DNA from: a virus
Virus record (IMG/VR): IMGVR_UViG_3300045051_000978
Location: 1-64,000 of that record
DNA length: 64,000 bases
Reading direction: 5' to 3' (one strand)
Position 1 is the first letter of the stretch. Each line of letters begins with the position of its first letter. The notes below the pieces were generated by a model. It saw only the letters and a list, made by a program, of their open reading frames with translations. It did not search any database and was not told the origin of the DNA. Positions 5,454 through 10,569 of the stretch are shown here, in pieces. Position numbers and translations under genes: made by a program.

Positions 5454-5717
5454 ATGGAACGCAACTGGAGAGAGGAAATCGCTGAGCGCAACGCGGAAGC
5501 ACTGTTCATCGGCGATCCCGAAGACCGTAAGTTCGACGAAGCCATTGTCGGCATCGGCTCACGCTGTGGCCAGCCTGACCTTCTTGTCTACAGCTACGAG
5601 AAGATCATCGACGTACTCGTCAAGGACGGCATGGAGCGTGAGGAGGCCACGGAGTACGCCGACTTCAACATCGTCGGTGCCTGGGTGGGCGAGCACACGC
5701 CGATCATCCTCACCTGA
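5454..5717 (+). CDS. Conserved small phage protein (GMEREEATEYADFNI type), 87 aa
   Basis: Contains FDEAIVGIG, KIIDVLVKDGMEREEATEY and FNIVGAWVGEHTPI. This pattern is recurrent in short phage proteins of unknown function, often with FNI.GA.VGE.TP near the end. Soluble and acidic, on the plus strand between tRNA-Pro(GGG) and a large RNA hairpin. No Shine-Dalgarno is apparent before the ATG. Confidence 0.85.
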   Translation: MERNWREEIAERNAEALFIGDPEDRKFDEAIVGIGSRCGQPDLLVYSYEKIIDVLVKDGMEREEATEYADFNIVGAWVGEHTPIILT

Positions 5718-5723
5718 AAAGGA

Positions 5724-5821
5724 TTGCCGATCAGGAACGAGCACCCCGTGTGGCATTGGCCCCTTTACTTCCGTCGGGGTGACGTGGGGGCCTTCAGGCA
5801 CACCGCTCGTTCTGGCGGCAA
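5724..5821. ncRNA. 98-nt multi-stem hairpin
   Basis: Nested inverted repeats: TTGCC/GGCAA (outer), perfect 8-bp GAACGAGC/GCTCGTTC (5735-5742 with 5805-5812), GTGTG/CACAC, perfect 6-bp GGCCCC/GGGGCC and apical CGTC-ggggt-GACG. No T-tract on either side suggests this is not a simple terminator. It lies between a plus-strand gene and a minus-strand tRNA-like element, and either strand could fold. Confidence 0.45.
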
Positions 5822-5823
5822 AA

Positions 5824-5942
5824 TGGCGGGGAAGGCTGGACTTCAACCAGCTTCCTGACACCGTCCGGTGCCCGACTCGTCTGTGAAGGTGTCCGGCGGA
5901 CATGTGCTCGCCGTTTGCTCTTCACGCTTCGTCTTCATCCCC
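5824..5942 (-). pseudogene. tRNA-like element with long aberrant body (119 nt)
   Basis: The 3' part is a standard tRNA end (T-arm GCTGG-TTGAAGT-CCAGC, acceptor CTTCCCC, discriminator G, CCA). The best 5' partner, GGGGATG, lies 4 nt after tRNA-Asp and pairs with one mismatch. Between them are GACACC/GGTGTC and other helices but no recognisable D- or anticodon arm. It may be a tRNA with an insertion, or a pseudogene. Confidence 0.4.
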
Positions 5943-5946
5943 AGAG

Positions 5947-6024
5947 TGGCGGTGCGTACGGGCTTCGCTCCCGTGGCCTTCCGGTAGACAGCCGGGCGCT
6001 CTGACTGGACTGAGCTAACGCACC
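5947..6024 (-). tRNA. tRNA-Asp(GTC)
   Basis: Acceptor GGTGCGT/ACGCACC, D-arm TAGCTC..GAGC, loop CTGTCTA (GTC), T-arm ACGGG-AGCGAAG-CCCGT, discriminator G, CCA encoded. Confidence 0.93.
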
Positions 6025-6033
6025 AAAGTAACA

Positions 6034-6056
6034 GGCGACCGTGTTCAGCGGTCGCC
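6034..6056. ncRNA. Hairpin A of a potential kissing pair
   Basis: Perfect 8-bp stem GGCGACCG/CGGTCGCC with 7-nt loop TGTTCAG. The loop is exactly complementary to the loop of the hairpin at 6099-6117. It lies just 5' of tRNA-Asp on the minus strand and lacks a T-tract. Confidence 0.55.
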
Positions 6057-6098
6057 AGTGAAGTCCCCAGGATTCCATCACGTTCCTGCCTTAGATGA

Positions 6099-6117
6099 TG
6101 GCGTCTGAACAACGCCA
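6099..6117. ncRNA. Hairpin B of a potential kissing pair
   Basis: Perfect 6-bp stem TGGCGT/ACGCCA with 7-nt loop CTGAACA, the exact reverse complement of the loop at 6042-6048. An inverted duplication of hairpin A could also explain the match (shared GGCG..CGCCAGTG). Confidence 0.5.
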
Positions 6118-6166
6118 GTGGGATTCCGAGTACCCACATTCCGATCCGTTCACCTGGGCTTCAGAA

Positions 6167-6244
6167 TGGCGGACTGCGCCTGACCTCGCGTCTCCCATGC
6201 CCGGAGGCAAGGATCGCGGAGATTGCGCGAAACAGGCGCAGTCC
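6167..6244 (-). ncRNA. tRNA-sized rod-like RNA ending in GCCA
   Basis: Perfect 12-bp base helix GGACTGCGCCTG/CAGGCGCAGTCC, inner CGCG/CGCG and TCTCC/GGGAGA helices and apical TGCC-tccg-GGCA. The 3' strand is followed by G and CCA, exactly as in the neighbouring tRNAs. It has no cloverleaf or T-loop. Twelve pairs equals an acceptor plus T-stem stack, so it could mimic a tRNA minihelix; this is inference. Confidence 0.5.
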
Positions 6245-6253
6245 AGAAAGCGT

Positions 6254-6724
6254 TTACCACGTGGCGTCGGTATCGCGCACGCGTCGAAGAAACAGAAACT
6301 CAATTGGCTCACCGCGCCGAATCGCGGCAACAGAGCGATGGTAACCGTCGCCGTGGTTCATCTCGTCCGAAGCCCATTCCCTGAACGAAGCTCCACTTCC
6401 AACGATGTACGGCCACCTCTCCTGACCTGCATCCCACAGGCTCGCAATGTGCCGAATACGCTTTTCGTCAGAAGCGTGCAGCGGCTTCTCAGAGCCAAGC
6501 TTCCAGCCGATACCGTACCACGCCTTGCGCATCTTCTCGGCTGGATACGCTTGCAATCTGTAAACGTATTTTCGGACGTGCTCATCGTACTCGTCCTCCT
6601 CGACGCCACCATCCACGATCATGTACTGCCAGAGTGCGTCTTTGGCACGTTTTGGCAGGCTGTCGTACGAAATCCAGCGCCCTTCGCAAAGAAGGGCCTC
6701 AACGATGCGCTGAGCTGACAGCAT
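6254..6724 (-). CDS. Hypothetical protein, 156 aa
   Basis: Starts MLSAQRIVEALLCEG, the same kind of N-terminal amphipathic segment as several other proteins here. The rest is charged and aromatic-rich (ALWQYMIVDGGVEEDEYDEH, then WYGIGWKLGSE) with no transmembrane region. Unknown function. Flanked by tRNA-Gln upstream and the rod-like RNA downstream; no strong Shine-Dalgarno. Confidence 0.8.
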   Translation of the reverse strand: MLSAQRIVEALLCEGRWISYDSLPKRAKDALWQYMIVDGGVEEDEYDEHVRKYVYRLQAYPAEKMRKAWYGIGWKLGSEKPLHASDEKRIRHIASLWDAGQERWPYIVGSGASFREWASDEMNHGDGYHRSVAAIRRGEPIEFLFLRRVRDTDATW

Positions 6725-6739
6725 GCTTTACGTACAGAA

Positions 6740-6815
6740 TGGCTGCCGCGGTGGGCCACGATCCCACAACCTTCGGAGTCAGAGTCCGACGCTCTGCCAA
6801 TTGAGCTACGCGGCG
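6740..6815 (-). tRNA. tRNA-Gln(CTG)
   Basis: Acceptor CGCCGCG/CGCGGCA with C1-A72 unpaired, stem TCGGA/TCCGA, loop CTCTGAC (CTG), T-arm GTGGG-ATCGTGG-CCCAC, discriminator G, CCA encoded. The T-loop is atypical. Confidence 0.88.
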
Positions 6816-6816
6816 T

Positions 6817-6912
6817 CTACGAAATACTCCAGCGGGAGTTTGTCCTGCGGTCGTCTCGGATGTGCATGTACCGGTCATCCTCGTCGCCGTGGCTCAGGAC
6901 TGTTGCATCCAC
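6817..6912 (-). CDS. Possible 31-aa peptide
   Basis: GTG-initiated frame V-D-A-T-V-L-S-H-G-D-E-D-D-R-Y, hydrophilic, stopping at TAG one base before tRNA-Gln. No ribosome binding site or family. Listed because it fills the only open frame between the two RNA genes. Confidence 0.25.
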   Translation of the reverse strand: MDATVLSHGDEDDRYMHIRDDRRTNSRWSIS

Positions 6913-6942
6913 GCGTTGCAATGCGCGCAGCCCCGCTGAAAT

Positions 6943-7068
6943 TGGTGGACCTGCGGAGGAGTCGAACCTCCAGGCAGCGTGACCGGTCTGGCACTCGCGC
7001 CGCCTCCATCCCTGGGATTCACCCGCGGCCCGGATTGATTACCGGCAAAGTTCCCACACCGCAGGATC
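6943..7068 (-). pseudogene. tRNA-like element with 8-nt acceptor strand (about 126 nt)
   Basis: The 3' part has T-arm GGAGG-TTCGACT-CCTCC, an 8-nt acceptor strand GCAGGTCC, A and CCA. The 5' candidate GATCCTGC pairs with two mismatches. The body has GGCGGCG/CGCTGCC and CCGG-taatcaat-CCGG hairpins but no normal D- or anticodon arm. The 8+5 architecture and TTCGACTCCT recall tRNA-Sec, but the rest does not fit. Confidence 0.35.
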
Positions 7069-7082
7069 GGGCAAGCCCAAAA

Positions 7083-7173
7083 TGGTGGTAGCGGCTGGAG
7101 TTGCACCAGCGGTGTTTACCTCAGGGGTGACGGATTTACAGTCCGTGTCGTTCGCTGCTACGGGTACGCTACC
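7083..7173 (-). tRNA. tRNA-Tyr(GTA)
   Basis: Class II tRNA: acceptor GGTAGCG/CGCTACC, stem ACGGA/TCCGT, loop CTGTAAA (GTA), long variable arm, T-arm GCTGG-TGCAACT-CCAGC, discriminator A, CCA encoded. Its 5' end overlaps the stop region of the glycosyltransferase gene by 16 nt. Confidence 0.94.
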
Positions 7174-7751
7174 AAGAAATCGTTTGCGAGCTTACGCACG
7201 CGCTCCAGGCACTTCTCGTAGTGCGCATTGGCCCAGACGTGCATGAACGTCGGCTTTTGACCACCGAGCAGCGACCGCGGATTGGCGATCACGTGCTCTG
7301 GAAAAAGGGCTCGTCTCTTCACGACAGCCGGAAGAGCCAAAAGGCTGGCCATGAAATCTTGCTCCTGCAACCGGTGATCCAGCCAGTTCGGCATGCTGTC
7401 GTGGACCGTAGACAGAAGCCAGTTTGACCATCTGCCGGCCTTGTACAGGACTGCGCCGCTACAGATGCCGTTGTAGTCCTGCGACGCCGTGAACTCAACC
7501 GACTCGTCGTATACAATCGGATCGCACTTCACAGGTACGATGTCGATGTCCATCCACATGACGTAGTCGAACGCCTGGAGCTTCGAGCGCACCAGCGCGT
7601 AGCGGCTTTTGTATGGATGAACGCCCTGGGGTGAAGACTGTAGTTCGTACTCCCACCCATTCCGAGCGCACCAGCGCTGGACAGCAGGTGAGGCGGCTTC
7701 CGCGTACGGTCTGTACCTGGCGTCAACCGCCTGGAAAATAAGCCGACCCAT
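7158..7751 (-). CDS. Glycosyltransferase, GT-A fold, galactosyltransferase GMA12/MNN10-like, 197 aa
   Basis: Nucleotide-sugar-dependent glycosyltransferase by motif. K-S-R-Y-A-L-V-R-S-K-L at about 50 is followed by YVMWMDIDIVPV (DxD metal site), then ASQDYNGICSGAVL and LQEQDFM, the order seen in GT34-type enzymes. It may modify a virion or host surface glycan (inference). The ATG overlaps the stop of the upstream gene, and the 3' end overlaps tRNA-Tyr, so mRNA and tRNA maturation compete. Confidence 0.85.
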   Translation of the reverse strand: MGRLIFQAVDARYRPYAEAASPAVQRWCARNGWEYELQSSPQGVHPYKSRYALVRSKLQAFDYVMWMDIDIVPVKCDPIVYDESVEFTASQDYNGICSGAVLYKAGRWSNWLLSTVHDSMPNWLDHRLQEQDFMASLLALPAVVKRRALFPEHVIANPRSLLGGQKPTFMHVWANAHYEKCLERVRKLANDFLVAYP

Positions 7752-8203
7752 CAGTACCTCGAAAACCCTCGGCGGCTGAAAGCGCGGTCGTAGCTTTTGA
7801 CATCTTCGAGGGACCGACGCTGAAGCGATCCGATCCAGTAGCGAATTTCGTCCGCTCCACGCTCAAGCGCGCCTGCGTGCACGAAAATGGCCTTGCGCCG
7901 TCGCCACAGCTTCCACCCGTCGCCTTCCTGGCGTGCCAGGCGTGCCTTCACCGTCACGTAACCTTTGTCTACGGAATTGATCAGTGTCAGCCGAACGTGC
8001 GTGTAAACGCGACCGTTCGCGTTGAGTGCGGTGATGGGCTCGTGAAGTGGGATGTTCAGCACCGCGACGTTGTCGCTGAGCGCCGTCATCCCAAGCTCTG
8101 TTGCGATCTCTCTGATCGGCGAAGGCTGGTCCAGAAAATCGCGAATGGCGTCCAGGTCGGAGTCATCGTCGTCCACGCCGTTCTCGCCGTTCTCGATCAG
8201 CAT
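7751..8203 (-). CDS. Hypothetical protein, 150 aa
   Basis: Acidic N-terminus (VDDDDSDLD) then a mixed alpha/beta sequence containing VAVLNIPLHEPITALNANG and a basic C-terminus (RAFSRRGFSRY). I start at ATG 8203 because the longer frame reads through tRNA-Trp (8216-8288). Coupled to the glycosyltransferase by a 1-nt overlap. No family recognised. Confidence 0.7.
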   Translation of the reverse strand: MLIENGENGVDDDDSDLDAIRDFLDQPSPIREIATELGMTALSDNVAVLNIPLHEPITALNANGRVYTHVRLTLINSVDKGYVTVKARLARQEGDGWKLWRRRKAIFVHAGALERGADEIRYWIGSLQRRSLEDVKSYDRAFSRRGFSRY

Positions 8204-8215
8204 CCTGGCGGAAAG

Positions 8216-8288
8216 TGGCACGGAGAGAGGGTGCTGCCCCCTCCAGGACTGGTTTTGGAGACCGGTCTGCACAGCTGGTGCCCTCCGT
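8216..8288 (-). tRNA. tRNA-Trp(CCA)
   Basis: Acceptor ACGGAGG/TCTCCGT, loop CTCCAAA (anticodon CCA) in a context like bacterial tRNA-Trp (CCGGTCTCCAAAACC), T-arm GAGGG-GGCAGCA-CCCTC, discriminator G, CCA encoded. The D-arm is weak (GCAC/GTGC) and 28-42 is mismatched, which may make it hard for tRNA finders. Confidence 0.82.
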
Positions 8289-8289
8289 A

Positions 8290-8529
8290 TCAAAGCTCTG
8301 GAAACATGCCTCGTTGCTTGCCGCGGCTGTAGTAGCGCGGGTCCTCGGCGAGGTGGTCGAGTGCGATCTCCTCGGCGACCTTCGGGTCGTTCGTGTGCTC
8401 CATCTCGACCTCGATCCCCATCTTCAGCTCCTCGGGATCGACGCCGCTGGTGTCGTGCAGCTCGCCTTGACGACTTCCACCTGGGATGTGGTCTTCAAGG
8501 AGTCTGTTTACGATCAAGCGCGCATTCAC
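8290..8529 (-). CDS. DUF5661-like small phage protein, 79 aa
   Basis: Contains GIEVEMEHTNDPKVAEEIALDH and AEDPRYYS, the hallmark of the viral DUF5661 family (E.EHT....A..IA..HL.E.P.YY). The N-terminus MNARLIVNRLLEDH carries the LLED segment shared by other proteins in this genome. The start is GTG at 8529, preceded by TAGTTAGGGC. The stop lies 1 nt before tRNA-Trp. Confidence 0.85.
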   Translation of the reverse strand: MNARLIVNRLLEDHIPGGSRQGELHDTSGVDPEELKMGIEVEMEHTNDPKVAEEIALDHLAEDPRYYSRGKQRGMFPEL

Positions 8530-8533
8530 GCCC

Positions 8534-8539
8534 TAACTA
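8534..8539 (-). promoter_or_regulatory. TAnTTA start element (TAGTTA)
   Basis: TAGTTA, then GGGC, then the GTG start at 8529. It sits in the 13-nt gap after tRNA-Ala(GGC). Confidence 0.5.
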
Positions 8540-8542
8540 GAG

Positions 8543-8618
8543 TGGTGGAGCGGGGGAGAGTTGCACTCCCGACCTTCGCAATGCCATTGCGACGTTCTGC
8601 TATCTGAACTACCGCCCC
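8543..8618 (-). tRNA. tRNA-Ala(GGC)
   Basis: Acceptor GGGGCGG/CCGCTCC with the alanine identity pair G3-U70, D-arm TAGTTC..GAAC, stem TCGCA/TGCGA, loop ATGGCAT (GGC), T-arm GGGAG-TGCAACT-CTCCC, discriminator A, CCA encoded. Confidence 0.93.
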
Positions 8619-8883
8619 GAAAGTGGGGGCTGTCGGGGTTTTCACCCTTTGTCGGCAACAGCCGGGTGCCGGCGCAGTTGATTTCACGCTTTGTCGTCCC
8701 GTGCTTCAGCGCCAGGGATCGAACCTGGCCTACCGAGTAACCCCGGCGTTCACCGTAAACTACGCGAAGCACGTCTACTGCGAAAGCAAGCGGCACCCCT
8801 TTTACGCTGACGGACAGATTCGTGATTTCGAGGTCGCACGACCGACCCGCTGCCGTCCCACGGACAAGCCAAGTGCCGCTAAA
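8619..8883 (-). other. Gene-poor tRNA spacer
   Basis: 265 nt with no convincing gene. It contains GGCTGT..ACAGCC (8645-8680 area), two similar TTTCAC(C/G)CTTTGTCG boxes, and the degenerate tRNA at 8701-8772. Confidence 0.35.
8701..8772 (-). pseudogene. Degenerate tRNA-like element
   Basis: A D-arm-like TAGTTTACGGTGAAC, a shortened anticodon arm (CCG..CGG) and T-arm CCAGG-TTCGATC-CCTGG are recognisable. The ends pair as GTGCTTCGCG/CGC-T-GAAGCAC, a 10-bp helix with one bulge rather than a normal acceptor, and CCA is absent. Probably a tRNA remnant. Confidence 0.4.
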
Positions 8884-8959
8884 TGGTGGAAGTGACAGGA
8901 CTCGCACCTGCAACCTGATGCTTGCAAAGCACCTGCTCTACTAATTGAGCTACACCCCC
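8884..8959 (-). tRNA. tRNA-Ala(TGC)
   Basis: Acceptor GGGGGTG/CACTTCC with G3-U70, D-arm TAGCTC..GAGC, loop TTTGCAA (TGC), T-arm GCAGG-TGCGAGT-CCTGT, discriminator A, CCA encoded. Confidence 0.94.
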
Positions 8960-8970
8960 GTGAAAACTGT

Positions 8971-9204
8971 TTACCAAACGACCGGATTGGAAGTTCGGTT
9001 ACCGATCTGCTCGCCGTTCGCAAGGTACGACTGCTCGCCAGAACTGTAAACGAATTTCAACTCATGACCGGTATCGTTCCGGAGGCTGGCTCCTGGAGCC
9101 ACCGTGAGAGGTTCGCCGATGGTCAATGTCTGGCCCTCCAGCTTGAGGCTCGGGTACCGGCCCAGGCGCGAAACGCGCACACTTCCTTTCAACGTCATGC
9201 TCAT
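8971..9204 (-). CDS. Small beta-rich protein, 77 aa
   Basis: MSMTLKGSVRVSRLGRYPSL, then LTIGEPLTVAPGASLRND: short alternating strands without Cys or membrane segment, typical of small phage accessory virion proteins. The longer frame upstream reads through tRNA-Gly, so I start at ATG 9204 (a second ATG lies at 9198). Unknown function. Confidence 0.65.
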   Translation of the reverse strand: MSMTLKGSVRVSRLGRYPSLKLEGQTLTIGEPLTVAPGASLRNDTGHELKFVYSSGEQSYLANGEQIGNRTSNPVVW

Positions 9205-9218
9205 GCTTGGTTCAGAAC

Positions 9219-9294
9219 TGGAGCACCCGACCGGCTTTGCTCCGGCGACATCCACGTTGGCAACGTGGTGCTCTACTGGCTGAGCTACGGGTGC
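9219..9294 (-). tRNA. tRNA-Gly(GCC)
   Basis: Acceptor GCACCCG/CGGGTGC, stem CCACG/CGTGG, loop TTGCCAA (GCC), T-arm GCCGG-AGCAAAG-CCGGT, discriminator T, CCA encoded. Rightmost tRNA of the array. Confidence 0.95.
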
Positions 9295-9331
9295 AGAAAT
9301 GGGTTGCAGACGCAACGTTGAGAGGTAAGCT

Positions 9332-9391
9332 CCGGGGCGCTCGCTTCGGTGGAGAGTTGGCACTCGATCAACACCTGGGCAAGCGCCCCGG
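9332..9391. ncRNA. 60-nt rod-like hairpin
   Basis: Perfect 10-bp stem CCGGGGCGCT/AGCGCCCCGG (9332-9341 with 9382-9391), inner GGTG/CACC and apical GAGT-gcca-ACTC on the minus strand. No U-tract. Resembles the rod at 6167-6244 in size but lacks a CCA end. Confidence 0.4.
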
Positions 9392-9886
9392 AACCATTCC
9401 TACAAAGAACAGAACACCCAGTTGCATGGCCTTTTGCCGTGCACCCGCTGGTTTACTGATCTCCAGGGCTCCGTAACCCCTTCGACCTTCTCGGCGGTCT
9501 TCGCGACCTTATCGCAGTCGCTCGCGGCCTTACGGCTTAAAATGAAAAACCCGCTATCCGTTTCCGGGTAGCGGGCTAAAAAGTCCTGATGACCCTCCAG
9601 CTTATCCGCTACCCTCCACTGGTTCCTCCGAACGAATTCCAAACGAGTCACACGGCAGGGAGGAACCACTAAGGGCGTAATGCCCTTTCGCGTTCAACCA
9701 CATCGTGGCGTTTGTCTGTTGGAGTCTCATTTTCGGGTCAGTCGGCGCACCACCCGGCGCGCCGTCAGTGCGGATGAATCTATCGATCTGAGTTGTTTAC
9801 AGCAACAACTATTTTCGGCTCCGTTTACAGATTTTCGTAAGACCTCTGGTAGGCAACAGGTTACAGACGAAAAATTCCTGGTGGAT
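9392..9886. other. Gene-poor stretch between tRNA array and replication genes
   Basis: Nearly 500 nt without a supported gene; the only long minus frame contains the terminator. It holds the terminator (9541-9585), GGGC-gtaat-GCCC (9674-9686) and the hairpin AGTTGTT-tacagc-AACAACT (9791-9810). Confidence 0.5.
9541..9585. terminator. Bidirectional terminator
   Basis: Ten-bp stem CCCGCTATCC/GGGTAGCGGG (one G-U) with loop GTTTCC, preceded by AAAAA and followed by CTAAAAA on the plus strand, so a T-tract follows on the minus strand (TTTTTCATTTT). It would stop the minus-strand replication transcript before the tRNA array. Confidence 0.8.
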
Positions 9887-10228
9887 TCACGGAACCGCTA
9901 CGCCCTCAACCGGCGGCGTGATGAACAGCGGAGGCAGTGTCGTCTTCACGTGGTTGCGCACGCCGGGCAGGATCAACCTCTTGACCTGCTGATGGATAGG
10001 GCTGGAGCCTGTGCGCCACGCACCGCGGTAGCCGATGGCGATGCCCTCGCCGCGTTGCGCCTTGGACACGCGATACTGCACCTGCGCCTCGGTGAGGCCC
10101 GTGTGCTCCGCGATGGCCTTGGTGGTCATCCCGAGCATCGCCAGGGACACCACCGCAACGTCCTGCGCGACACGACCGTCGAAGGTGATCTTGTGCCGCG
10201 TCTTGAATTTCTTGGTGTTCGTGTTCAT
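9887..10228 (-). CDS. Helix-turn-helix protein, 113 aa
   Basis: MNTNTKKFKTRHKITFDG, then a helix-turn-helix of the resolvase/sigma-like sort at about 30-55 (AMLGMTTKAIAEHTGLTEAQ then VQYRVSKAQ). The basic N-terminus and the domain suggest sequence-specific DNA binding, perhaps a phage regulator. The start at 10,228 overlaps the stop of the zinc-finger gene upstream (ATGA). Confidence 0.75.
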   Translation of the reverse strand: MNTNTKKFKTRHKITFDGRVAQDVAVVSLAMLGMTTKAIAEHTGLTEAQVQYRVSKAQRGEGIAIGYRGAWRTGSSPIHQQVKRLILPGVRNHVKTTLPPLFITPPVEGVAVP

Positions 10229-10569
10229 CGCGGGCTCATGTGCGAAGCCACCTTGAGAGCCGTGGTCAGGACGGCGAGGTTCAGACCACACCGCGGGCAG
10301 AAACACGGCGCGTCGCCGCCCTGGGCCTCGACAATCGTCGGTCGCTGCGAGTCGCGGTACGCCTTGGTGCGCCGATCCACGCGAGGCGTGTCCAGCACCG
10401 TGAGCGCGGTCGATCCATTCTGCCGCAGCGCTGCGCCGCGTGGGCCGAGAGCCGTCGGAATCAGACCGGAGTGTTTACGACCTACGTGCATGCGCAAAGC
10501 CGCCTGAGCTTGCATCGCGCTGGGCTTGGTGAACTTCCGGCCGCAGTCCTTACATTCGAGTGTTGTCAT
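10225..10569 (-). CDS. Zinc-finger protein, 114 aa
   Basis: The N-terminus has CKDCGRKFTKPSAMQAQAAL followed by H and KH, a C2H2-type arrangement (C-x2-C, then H-x4-H), and the C-terminal half has CFCPRCG. Both ends likely bind zinc. The ATG overlaps the ligase stop, placing it in the ligase operon. A nucleic-acid-binding role is inferred. Confidence 0.75.
   Translation of the reverse strand: MTTLECKDCGRKFTKPSAMQAQAALRMHVGRKHSGLIPTALGPRGAALRQNGSTALTVLDTPRVDRRTKAYRDSQRPTIVEAQGGDAPCFCPRCGLNLAVLTTALKVASHMSPR

Noticed and set aside
6034-6056. Rho-independent terminator upstream of tRNA-Asp
   Set aside because: The stem is strong but no T-tract follows on either strand, and it lies directly before a tRNA that must be transcribed.
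8533-8913. Minus-strand frame through 8533-8913
   Set aside because: It reads through tRNA-Ala(GGC), the degenerate tRNA and part of tRNA-Ala(TGC), so it cannot be a normal protein gene.
9400-9669. 89-codon minus-strand frame
   Set aside because: It contains the strong bidirectional terminator hairpin at 9541-9585 within its coding sequence and has no family features.
9680-10507. Long plus-strand frame starting near 9680
   Set aside because: It is antisense to the helix-turn-helix and zinc-finger genes and crosses two intergenic hairpins; its composition looks like a shadow frame.
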